NCBI RefSeq assembly: GCF_046025915.1 | Contig: NZ_JAQQFR010000001.1 | Span: 62,001 to 126,000 of the forward strand | Direction of reading: 5' to 3' | Source of the DNA: Herbaspirillum rhizosphaerae_A | GTDB lineage: Bacteria; Pseudomonadota; Gammaproteobacteria; Burkholderiales; Burkholderiaceae_D | Length of the DNA: 64,000 nucleotides | Notes under the pieces: generated by a model | Databases searched by the model: none | What the model saw: only the letters and a program-made list of their open reading frames with translations | What the model was told of the DNA's origin: nothing | Shown here: positions 1 to 7,365 of the stretch, one piece after another | Numbering within the stretch: the stretch's first letter is position 1 | Layout of the letters: each line of letters opens with the position of its first letter | Position numbers and translations under genes: made by a program

Positions 1-82
1 GCCGGCCGCAGCTGCCATGGCTGCTGAATGTGTTGCAGGGCTAGCTGCCTGATGTGCTGCCTGAGCATGCCGCGAAAGGTAG

Positions 83-829
83 TTATTTCGATTTCCCTTG
101 GCTGGCGACAGCTTTCAGAGCTGCTTCGATGGCGGACTGGTCGCCAAGGTAGTAGCTCTTGATCGGCTTCAGGTCAGCGTCCAGTTCATACACCAGCGGC
201 TGGCCGTTGGGGATGTTCAGGCCGACGATGTCGTTGTCGCTGATGCCGTCCAGATACTTGATCAAGGCGCGCAGGCTGTTGCCATGAGCCGAAATGATGA
301 TCTTCTTGCCGGCGCGGATGGCCGGAGCAATCGTGTCGTTCCAGGCCGGCAGCACACGGGCGACGGTGTCCTTGAGGCATTCCGTCAGCGGAATTTGCTC
401 GCGCTTCAGATCGGCATAGCGCGGATCGTTGAACGACGCGCGCGGGTCGGTCGGCTCCAGCGGCAGCGGCGGCGTGTCGTAGCTGCGGCGCCAGACCAGC
501 ACTTGCTCATCGCCATACTGGGCGGCGGTTTCCGCCTTGTTCAGACCTTGCAGGGCACCGTAGTGACGCTCGTTGAGGCGCCAGTCGTGTTGCACCGGCA
601 GATACATCAGATCCATTTCGTCCAGCGTCGTCCACAACGTACGGATGGCACGCTTGAGCACCGAGGTGTAGGCCAGATCGAAGGTGAAACCGGCTTCTTT
701 GAGCAGCTTGCCGGCCTGTTTGGCTTCAGCCACGCCTTTTTCGGTCAGATCGACGTCAACCCAGCCGGTAAAGCGGTTGGCAAGATTCCAGGTTGACTCG
801 CCGTGGCGCATGAAAACGATTTTGTACAT
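83..829 (-). CDS. gpmA: 2,3-bisphosphoglycerate-dependent phosphoglycerate mutase
   Basis: Glycolytic and gluconeogenic enzyme that interconverts 3- and 2-phosphoglycerate in the cytoplasm through a phosphohistidine. The N-terminal RHGES motif puts the catalytic His at residue 9, the second His is in SAHGNS (H182), and the ERHYGALQG block carries the acid/base Glu (E87). The length of 248 residues is normal for the cofactor-dependent family. The gene is divergent from the rhodanese gene across about 110 bp. The 82 bases downstream to the window edge hold no gene I can support. The call is close to certain. Confidence 0.97.
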   Translation of the reverse strand: MYKIVFMRHGESTWNLANRFTGWVDVDLTEKGVAEAKQAGKLLKEAGFTFDLAYTSVLKRAIRTLWTTLDEMDLMYLPVQHDWRLNERHYGALQGLNKAETAAQYGDEQVLVWRRSYDTPPLPLEPTDPRASFNDPRYADLKREQIPLTECLKDTVARVLPAWNDTIAPAIRAGKKIIISAHGNSLRALIKYLDGISDNDIVGLNIPNGQPLVYELDADLKPIKSYYLGDQSAIEAALKAVASQGKSK

Positions 830-941
830 AGTGAGGAACAGTCAGAAAAAGGAAGCGATGAGAAAATAGCAATTGAAGAATCAAATAGCGTGTCAGCTTC
901 TATTTTATAATGCCGGGATTCAGTAAACCCATTGAGATCCC

Positions 942-1367
942 GTGAAATTCATCGTAGACAATATTTTCCTGATCGGCCTCGTCATCATTTCCGGTGGCGC
1001 GCTGCTCGTTCCCTTCCTGCAACAGCGCGGTAGCAAGCTGACATTGCTGCAGGCCACACAACTGATCAACACGGGTAAAACCCTGGTTCTGGACGTCCGC
1101 GACGTCGAGCAGTTCAACGCCGCTCACCTGCGCGACGCCCGCAATATCCCGCTCAAAGACCTGGCGCAACGCGTCGGCGAGCTGGACAAGTTCAAGGGCA
1201 AGAACGTTATCGTCGTCTGCCAGTCGGGTACCCAGACCGCCAAGGCGGAAGGCATCCTGAAGAAAGCCGGCTTCCCGGAAGTACACGGCCTGACCGGCGG
1301 TATCGCAGCATGGCAAGCCCAAGGTCTCCCGACCGCCAGCCAAAACAGCCCTAAGGTCGCCAAATGA
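942..1367 (+). CDS. Membrane-anchored rhodanese-like domain protein
   Basis: Single rhodanese domain behind one N-terminal membrane helix (about residues 5-26). The active-site loop CQSGTQ supplies the catalytic Cys (C93), so sulfur transfer is plausible; the physiological donor is unknown. The protein resembles the YibN type found beside grxC and secB. The start codon is GTG, preceded by a GAG-type ribosome site. A TATAAT hexamer lies about 30 bases upstream without a convincing -35. Its stop overlaps the grxC start by 4 bases (ATGA), which indicates translational coupling in a redox/secretion operon. Confidence 0.9.
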   Translation: MKFIVDNIFLIGLVIISGGALLVPFLQQRGSKLTLLQATQLINTGKTLVLDVRDVEQFNAAHLRDARNIPLKDLAQRVGELDKFKGKNVIVVCQSGTQTAKAEGILKKAGFPEVHGLTGGIAAWQAQGLPTASQNSPKVAK

Positions 1368-1624
1368 CAGCCCGCGTCGTCATGTACAGCACTGCCGTCT
1401 GCCCGTATTGCATGATGGCTGAGCGGCTGCTCAAGAGCAAAGGTATCGAAGACATCGAAAAGATCCGTGTCGACCTCGATCCCCAGCAACGCGACATCAT
1501 GATGCAAAAGACCGGTCGCCGCACCGTGCCGCAGATCTATATCGGCGACACCCATGTCGGCGGCTTCGACGATCTGAGCGCACTGGACCGTGCGGGCGGA
1601 CTCGATCCCCTGCTGCAAGCCTGA
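1364..1624 (+). CDS. grxC: Glutaredoxin 3
   Basis: Small glutathione-dependent disulfide reductase of the cytoplasm. The dithiol active site CPYC is at residues 13-16, the TVPQIYIG segment carries the cis-proline, and HVGGFDDL is the usual glutathione-contacting turn. The length of 86 residues is typical of Grx3. It overlaps the rhodanese gene by 4 bases and is followed by secB after 56 bases, the conserved yibN-grxC-secB order of proteobacteria. Confidence 0.96.
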   Translation: MTARVVMYSTAVCPYCMMAERLLKSKGIEDIEKIRVDLDPQQRDIMMQKTGRRTVPQIYIGDTHVGGFDDLSALDRAGGLDPLLQA

Positions 1625-1680
1625 TGTACTGAATCATTCCTGCATAATTGCATTAATCCAACCTGAAACGAGAGCATTCC

Positions 1681-2175
1681 ATGGCGGAAGAGAACCAACA
1701 AGCTGAACAGCAACCTGTATTCCAGATTCAACGCGTCTACCTGAAAGACCTGTCGCTGGAGCAACCGAATTCCCCGGCGATTTTCCTGGAACAGGATGCA
1801 CCGGCAATCGAAGTGTCGGTCGACGTCGGCGCCGAAGCGCTGGCTGACGGCATTTTCGAATCCACCGTCACCATCACCGTGACCGCCAAGGTCAAGGACA
1901 AGGTCGCTTTCCTGGTTGAAGGCAAGCAAGCCGGCATCTTTGAAGTGCGCAACGTTCCTGCCGAGCAACTGGATCCGCTGCTGGGCATCGGTTGCCCGAA
2001 CATCATCTATCCCTACCTGCGTGCCAACATCGCCGACGTGATCACGCGCGCCGGTTTCCCGCCGATTCATCTGGCCGAAATCAATTTTGAAGTGTTCTAT
2101 CAGCAACGCCTGCAAGCGCTGGCCGAGCAACAAACCGATGGCACACTGGTCACCGGTTCGACGACCGTCAACTGA
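1681..2175 (+). CDS. secB: Protein-export chaperone SecB
   Basis: Cytoplasmic homotetrameric chaperone that keeps preproteins unfolded and delivers them to SecA. The conserved core is visible: QRVYLKDLSLEQPN near the N-terminus, GIFEVRNV, and LLGIGCPNIIYPYLR with the following helix. The C-terminal tail is short and polar, and a poly-glutamine/acidic stretch precedes the core. The length of 164 residues is normal. A GAGAG ribosome site precedes the ATG. Downstream lie an SH3 protein and gpsA, a common secB-gpsA neighbourhood. Confidence 0.97.
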   Translation: MAEENQQAEQQPVFQIQRVYLKDLSLEQPNSPAIFLEQDAPAIEVSVDVGAEALADGIFESTVTITVTAKVKDKVAFLVEGKQAGIFEVRNVPAEQLDPLLGIGCPNIIYPYLRANIADVITRAGFPPIHLAEINFEVFYQQRLQALAEQQTDGTLVTGSTTVN

Positions 2176-2310
2176 TTCTGCCGTACCGCTGCATTGCCAT
2201 TGCGCTTGGCGTGAACGGCAATGCGGCGCGCCTCTTTTCCTGCTATTCGACGCCTTGGCGTGCCACTGTTTTTCGGCACGCGGCTTCAACCTCTACAGCG
2301 GAGCAAGTCC

Positions 2311-2763
2311 ATGAAATTTTCCTCTCTCGTCCTATCCGCTCTCGTACTTAGTTCGGCTGCAGCAGCGCCTGCTTATGCGCTCGATTTCAAATCGGTCGGT
2401 GCCGCGCCGGCGATTCTGTACGACGCGCCATCCGAAAAAGGTCGCCGTGTCTCGATCGCGCCACGCGGCATGCCGGTGGAAGTCGTGCTGACCTATGGCG
2501 ACTGGAGCAAGGTACGCGATGCCTCCGGCGCGCTGTCGTGGGTACAGTCGAAGGCCTTGGCAGCGAAGCGCAACGTCGTTGTCAGCGCGCCGAACGCCAA
2601 GATTCACGCCGCAGCTGATGAGGCCAGCGCGACCGTGTTCAGCGCCGATAAAAACGTATTGCTGGAACTGACCGACTCGACACCGGTCTCTGGTTGGGTC
2701 AAGGTCAAACATCGTGATGGCCAAAGCGGTTTCATCAAGACCGCAGAGGTATGGGGGGATTAA
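2311..2763 (+). CDS. Secreted bacterial SH3-domain protein
   Basis: Predicted periplasmic protein of 150 residues. The ATG chosen here gives a clear signal peptide (hydrophobic core at residues 4-18, AYA cleavage site near 23). A longer reading from 2221 would bury it inside an Arg-rich leader and is disfavoured. Two SH3b-like repeats follow, each with a GDW or GW-x-KV core (GDWSKVRDASG and GWVKVKHRDGQSG). Such domains usually bind peptidoglycan or proteins; no catalytic residues are seen. It lies between secB and gpsA, probably in the same transcription unit. Exact role unknown. Confidence 0.8.
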   Translation: MKFSSLVLSALVLSSAAAAPAYALDFKSVGAAPAILYDAPSEKGRRVSIAPRGMPVEVVLTYGDWSKVRDASGALSWVQSKALAAKRNVVVSAPNAKIHAAADEASATVFSADKNVLLELTDSTPVSGWVKVKHRDGQSGFIKTAEVWGD

Positions 2764-2923
2764 TTCTTCCATCTTCAGTGTGTACCCTGCCGCCTCAATC
2801 TTGTTCACCGATGCCAGGCCGGGCGCATGCTCGCATGTTCAGAACTTCAGATACACACGCAGCACGCGAAGCATCATCCAGCCAGCCTCAGACATTAGTC
2901 ATTAGCCATTAGCGATTGCCCTC

Positions 2924-3925
2924 ATGAACATTTCGATACTCGGCGCAGGCGCCTGGGGTACAGCACTGGCCATCAATCTGGTGCAACGTCACAAAGTCGT
3001 CCTGTGGGGCCGCAATACCAAGGCCATGCAGGACGCCGCTGCACAGCGCGAGAACATGGACTACCTGCGCGGCTTCCACCTGCCGGAGTCGCTCAAGGTC
3101 ACGGCCGATTTCGATCTTGCGGTCGGTCACGTCACACAAATCCCCGCCGACAGCCTGCTCATCGTCGCCTCGTCGGTGTCCGGCCTGCGTGCCTTGGCAG
3201 AAACCTTGCGCGACCGCGACATCCCCAACATCGTCTGGCTCTGCAAAGGTCTGGAAGAACAAACCCGCCTGCTGCCCCATCAGATCGTGCGTGAAGTCCT
3301 GGGTGACAGCGTGCCCGCCGGTGCCTTGTCGGGTCCGTCGTTCGCTCAGGAGGTTGCGCGTGGCCTGCCTTGCGCACTGACTATCGCCAGCAACGACAAG
3401 GCCTTGTGCGAGCGCGTCGTCGCAGCGGTGCATGGCGGCAATCTGCGCGTGTATTCGAGTGATGATCTGATTGGCGTGGAAATCGGCGGCGCGGTGAAAA
3501 ACATTCTCGCCATCGCCACCGGCGCGGCCGACGGCCTGCAACTGGGTCTGAATGCGCGCGCAGCCCTGATTACGCGCGGTCTGGCGGAAATCAGCCGTCT
3601 CGGCATCGCGCTCGGCGGACGTGCGGAAACCTTCATGGGCTTGTCCGGCGTAGGCGACCTCATCCTCACCTGCACCGGCGATCTGTCGCGCAATCGCCGT
3701 GTCGGATTAGGACTGGCGCAAGGAAAAAAACTGGAGACGATCGTCGCCGAACTCGGTCATGTAGCCGAAGGCGTACGTTGCGCACAAGCCGTGCGCTCGC
3801 TGGCGCAAGAGTTGAACATCGACATGCCGATCACTGATGCAGTGGCTGGCGCCTTGTTCGATGGTATTTCCGTACAGGAAATGGTTGCGCAATTGCTGTC
3901 GCGCGATCCGCGCGAAGAAAACTGA
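2924..3925 (+). CDS. gpsA: Glycerol-3-phosphate dehydrogenase [NAD(P)+]
   Basis: Reduces dihydroxyacetone phosphate to sn-glycerol-3-phosphate for phospholipid synthesis. The Rossmann motif GAGAWGTALA is at residues 7-16. GPSFAQEVARGLP and the catalytic-lysine segment GGAVKNILAIATG are intact, and the C-terminal domain contains GLSGVGDLILTCTGD. The length of 333 residues is typical. The ribosome site before the ATG is weak. There is a 160-base gap after the SH3 gene in which no further gene is seen. Confidence 0.97.
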   Translation: MNISILGAGAWGTALAINLVQRHKVVLWGRNTKAMQDAAAQRENMDYLRGFHLPESLKVTADFDLAVGHVTQIPADSLLIVASSVSGLRALAETLRDRDIPNIVWLCKGLEEQTRLLPHQIVREVLGDSVPAGALSGPSFAQEVARGLPCALTIASNDKALCERVVAAVHGGNLRVYSSDDLIGVEIGGAVKNILAIATGAADGLQLGLNARAALITRGLAEISRLGIALGGRAETFMGLSGVGDLILTCTGDLSRNRRVGLGLAQGKKLETIVAELGHVAEGVRCAQAVRSLAQELNIDMPITDAVAGALFDGISVQEMVAQLLSRDPREEN

Positions 3926-4060
3926 AAAAAAACTAAAACCTGGAAAGCAGTAAAACAAACGCCTGCTTCAGAAATCCTCGACATCCCGGAAATACCGGAC
4001 TGCACCTCTACAATCCTTGCAGTCCCGGCATCATCCTGATGCAATCAGGCCTTGCCTGAC

Positions 4061-4300
4061 TTAGCGAGCGACGATGTCGCTTTCCATTTTGGGGCGTTTG
4101 AAACGCTTGGGCGATTCGCCCTCGACGATATCGTCGATCTGCTTCGGCAGCTTGTCATACATTGAGCAATCGTCTTCACGCTCTTTGGAGCGAAACGATT
4201 TTGCTGCCTTGCTGAAACGACCTTCCTTGGCCGCCAGCGCGTATGACTGGTGATGGCTGGCGCCGAGCTTTGTCTTTGCGTTGCGTTCGATTGCTTGCAT
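4061..4300 (-). CDS. Small basic hypothetical protein
   Basis: Unrecognised 79-residue protein rich in Lys, Arg and Ser, without a signal peptide or membrane segment. The ATG chosen has an AAGGA ribosome site 8 bases upstream. The frame stays open further upstream and could start at 4372 (103 residues) or 4417 (118 residues), but neither upstream Met has a comparable site. An overlapping frame (4045-4353) is the main competitor. The chosen frame has the more protein-like composition, with alternating charged helices. Function unknown; it may be a small nucleic-acid-binding or stress protein, but that is a guess. Confidence 0.5.
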   Translation of the reverse strand: MQAIERNAKTKLGASHHQSYALAAKEGRFSKAAKSFRSKEREDDCSMYDKLPKQIDDIVEGESPKRFKRPKMESDIVAR

Positions 4301-4544
4301 AACTCTATCCTTACCGTCTTCTGACGTTCCTGTTCGTAACTTCCGCGCAACATTGATGGTGTGATCTGTCATCGTTGTGCGTTTGTCGCTGCGCGTTTTT
4401 GGCGCGCTGTACGTCATCTAACGCACCAAATACGATTTGGAATACGCGAAAAACGATTTTTCGTCAGGAAATAGCAAGAAAAGTAAAAGTACCGGCGTGT
4501 TTGTCGCAATGCAAAAACATGAAATATCATTTATTTTCAATAAC

Positions 4545-5177
4545 TTACATTGCTTTCTGCGACCTGAATTTATAGAACATACGCAGTAGCAGCAAGATGG
4601 AAACAATTGTTGCAAAAAGTATCGGCTGGGCCAGCAGGTTCTTTCCCGCCTTCATCCACCAGAAGTGCAAAATGCCCAATGGCAATATCACATACATCAA
4701 ACGGTGCAGCCATTGCCAGCGTTTGCCGCCCAGTCTGCGCACCATGCCGTTGGTGCTCGTTACCGCCAGCGGGATCAGCAGCACAAAAGCAATGAAACCG
4801 ACCGTGATGAAAGGCCGCTTGATCACGTCCTTCCACATTTCCTCGACGTCGAAGAAATGATCGAACCAGAAAAACGTCATGAAATGCAGCACGACATAAA
4901 AAAAGGAAAATAGCCCGATCATCCTGCGCAAGCGGATCAGCCAGTTCCAGCCGGTCAGCCGGCGCAGCGGTGTGACCGCCAGCGTGATGCAGAGGAAATA
5001 CAGCGTCCAGTCGCCGGTGTTGCGTGTAATGAACTCGATGGGATTGGCGCCAAGCTTGTCAAGGAAGACAAACACGGCCAGACGCAAGAATGGCAATAGC
5101 GACGCTGCAAACAATACCGCTTTGAGAATGCCGACTTGCCGGGTCGTCAGTTTGCGAATGGCGTGGATGATATTCAT
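4545..5177 (-). CDS. msrQ: MsrQ-type haem b membrane subunit (YedZ family)
   Basis: Six-helix membrane protein of the ferric-reductase-like transmembrane family. In characterised systems MsrQ passes quinol electrons to the periplasmic methionine-sulfoxide reductase MsrP. Family marks seen are NTGDWTLYFLCITLAVTPLRR, RRMIGLFSFFYVVLHFMTFFWFD (a haem-ligand His) and WQWLHRLMYVILPLGILHFWW (two more His). The start was set at the Met that leads into HAIRKLTTRQ, with a GGTGG site upstream; this gives 210 residues. No msrP lies next to it, which is unusual because the pair normally forms one operon. Confidence 0.88.
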   Translation of the reverse strand: MNIIHAIRKLTTRQVGILKAVLFAASLLPFLRLAVFVFLDKLGANPIEFITRNTGDWTLYFLCITLAVTPLRRLTGWNWLIRLRRMIGLFSFFYVVLHFMTFFWFDHFFDVEEMWKDVIKRPFITVGFIAFVLLIPLAVTSTNGMVRRLGGKRWQWLHRLMYVILPLGILHFWWMKAGKNLLAQPILFATIVSILLLLRMFYKFRSQKAM

Positions 5178-5431
5178 ATCGCCACCGATGAAGTCGTCGC
5201 GCACGATAAGAGGCCGAAGCAAGGGAAAACGTCGACGTTGCAAGACAAACGCTTGATCAGCATGCGAACTCCATAAGCGGTGATAAGCAAAAACAAGGGC
5301 AAAAATCGCCGAAAAAGGCGCCAATTGCCCCTGCAGGCATCGACACCATCTTACCGAAATTCATGATTTGGATTGTCCCGGCAATTTGCGGGAGAGGATT
5401 TGCAGTGCGTCTTCGAAGTCAGACCGTCGAC

Positions 5432-6091
5432 TCAGGCTACGGGATGCAAGCGTCCCGGTAATTCGGCCAGCTCGCGAATGACGTGCACGCCTTCCGGCAA
5501 GTCCAGAATATGATCTTCCGGCTGCAGCGCAAAAACGGTCATGCCTGCGGCTAGCCCGGCCTGGATGCCCGGCAGGCTGTCTTCAACGACCGCACAGCGG
5601 TGCGACGGCACGCCCAGACTGGCTGCCGCGTGAAGAAACAAGGTCGGATCGGGTTTCCATTTCTGGACATCGTAGGCGCTGAAAATACGGCCGGCAAAAT
5701 ACGACAACATGCCAGTGACCTTCAAACACAATTCAATCTTGGCCCGCGGTGCGTTGGAGGCCAGGCAAAACGGTACCGACAGCGCTTGCACCATCTCCAG
5801 GGCGCCATTGATGGGCTGCAGACGCTCGCTCAACATCTCGGTCATGACGCCACGCAACTCTTGCTCGAATACGGCCGGCAATGGGGCGCCATGCAATTCT
5901 TCGATGCGCGCCAAGCATAGCTTCATGCTGGTGCCGCGAAATTGCTGCAAGGCCTCCTGGGCAGTCAGGGTAACGCCGTAGCGCTCTACGTATTGCGACC
6001 AGGCATCGGCAACCACTACTTCGCTATCGACCAGGGTGCCGTCGCAATCGAACAGCACCAGATCGAACTCAGACCTTGCGTCTTTCTTCAA
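5432..6091 (-). CDS. HAD-superfamily phosphatase (beta-phosphoglucomutase-like)
   Basis: HAD hydrolase of subfamily IA. Motif I is FDCDGTLVDSE (nucleophile D15, acid/base D17), motif II is in LASNAP, motif III is the Lys in KWKPDP, and motif IV is VVEDSLPGI. A helical cap of about residues 30-95 sits between motifs I and II. The protein resembles YieH/YfbT-like sugar-phosphate or 6-phosphogluconate phosphatases, but the substrate cannot be read from sequence. The start lies 12 bases after the ccsA stop, so the two are probably co-transcribed. Confidence 0.88.
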   Translation of the reverse strand: MKKDARSEFDLVLFDCDGTLVDSEVVVADAWSQYVERYGVTLTAQEALQQFRGTSMKLCLARIEELHGAPLPAVFEQELRGVMTEMLSERLQPINGALEMVQALSVPFCLASNAPRAKIELCLKVTGMLSYFAGRIFSAYDVQKWKPDPTLFLHAAASLGVPSHRCAVVEDSLPGIQAGLAAGMTVFALQPEDHILDLPEGVHVIRELAELPGRLHPVA

Positions 6092-6103
6092 ACCAAAATC
6101 CTT

Positions 6104-7255
6104 TTAAAGCTCGCCGTAGGAATGCAGGCCCGACAAGAACATGTTGACGCCAAGGAAGGCAAACGTGGTCACCAGCAAGCCCACCAGCGCCCACCAGGCA
6201 GCGAAGGGCCCGCGCAGGCCTTTCATCAGGCGCATGTGCAGCCACGCCGCGTAGTTGAGCCAGACGATCAGCGCCCAGGTTTCCTTCGGATCCCAGGACC
6301 AATAGCCGCCCCAGGCTTCCGCCGCCCACAATGCCCCAAGGATGGTGGCGATCGTGAAGAAAGCGAAGCCGACGGCGATGGCTTTGTACATCACGTCGTC
6401 GAGCACTTCCAGTGACGGCAGGCGATCCGCCAGATAGCCCTTGGATTTGAGCAGATAGGCCACCGCGACCATGGCCGACAAAGCGAACGTGCCGTAGCCA
6501 ATGAAATTGGCCGGCACGTGAATCTTCATCCACCAGCTCTGCAGGGCCGGCACCAACGGCTGAATCTCGGCCGCGTCGCGCGACATGGTGTACCAGAACA
6601 GAAAGCCGACCGCCGCCGTAATTACCAGCAGCACAAAAGCGCCCAACTGACGGGTTTCATAACGCTCTTCGTAATACAGATAGAACAGCGCCGTGATCAT
6701 GCAAAACAGAATGAACACTTCATACAGATTGGAAATCGGGATATGGCCGATATCAGCGCCGATCAGATAAGACTCGTACCAGCGCACCAGCATGCCGGTA
6801 AAACCCAGCACCACCGCCGCCCAGCAAAGCTTGGAGCCGATCGCCGAGCCGACCGGCGAACGGCCGATCAGGCCGATCCAGTAAAACAAGGTCGACAGCA
6901 CGAACAAAGCGCTCATCCACAAGATCGCGGATTGGCTGGAGAGAAAGTATTTGAGGAAGAATTTCTTGTCGGCGAGCTCCAGATTGCCGCCGTACATCGC
7001 GATCGTCGACAAGGCCAGCATCGCCAGCAAGACCATCAGCCAACGCACCTGCTTCCAATGCCAGCCGAGCCAGGCAAAAGTGGGCGCTGCCAGCACCAGG
7101 ACTGCCTTCTCGTAGTAGTCCATATGGTTGCCGTAGCGATTCAGCGCAAACAGCGACGCCGCAACCAATGCAGCTGCGTAAATCCAGTCCAGCACGCTGA
7201 GACGTTTAAAAAAGCCGATATCCTGCGAGTAAGCGTGGGTTTGGCTCAGTTCCAT
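6104..7255 (-). CDS. ccsA: Cytochrome c biogenesis protein CcsA (System II haem handler)
   Basis: Polytopic inner-membrane protein that, with ResB/CcsB, carries haem to the periplasmic face and attaches it to apocytochrome c. The WWD-domain signature WGGYWSWDPKETWALIVWL lies in the C-terminal third and is followed by WLHMR with a haem-ligand His. Eight or so hydrophobic helices are visible. The start is at the second of two adjacent ATGs (MELSQTH), 6 bases after GGAG; a longer start 30 bases upstream is possible. It follows resB after 110 bases. In some naming schemes this subunit is called CcsB. Confidence 0.93.
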   Translation of the reverse strand: MELSQTHAYSQDIGFFKRLSVLDWIYAAALVAASLFALNRYGNHMDYYEKAVLVLAAPTFAWLGWHWKQVRWLMVLLAMLALSTIAMYGGNLELADKKFFLKYFLSSQSAILWMSALFVLSTLFYWIGLIGRSPVGSAIGSKLCWAAVVLGFTGMLVRWYESYLIGADIGHIPISNLYEVFILFCMITALFYLYYEERYETRQLGAFVLLVITAAVGFLFWYTMSRDAAEIQPLVPALQSWWMKIHVPANFIGYGTFALSAMVAVAYLLKSKGYLADRLPSLEVLDDVMYKAIAVGFAFFTIATILGALWAAEAWGGYWSWDPKETWALIVWLNYAAWLHMRLMKGLRGPFAAWWALVGLLVTTFAFLGVNMFLSGLHSYGEL

Positions 7256-7365
7256 CATATTCTCCGATTTGTCTCCTGCCGCCATCCTACCCGTCTGTGG
7301 TGCGGGAGATATGTCGTTTCAGGCATAAGCGTTAAACGCAAATGCCCATAATCTCGAGCGCTAGC

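Noticed and set aside
1..82. Possible start of another gene downstream of gpmA on the minus strand
   Set aside because: An ATG near position 18 opens an Ala-rich frame but there is no ribosome site and too little sequence to judge.
2221..2310. Thirty extra N-terminal codons for the SH3 protein
   Set aside because: They would place an Arg-rich leader before an excellent signal peptide. The internal ATG has better spacing to a purine-rich site.
2714..2905. A 63-codon plus-strand frame after the SH3 gene
   Set aside because: It overlaps the end of the SH3 gene, has no ribosome site and encodes no recognisable sequence.
4045..4353. A 102-codon minus-strand frame overlapping the small basic protein gene
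   Set aside because: Its start lacks a ribosome site and the product is Ser/Arg/Thr-rich without pattern; the other frame is favoured, though not certain.
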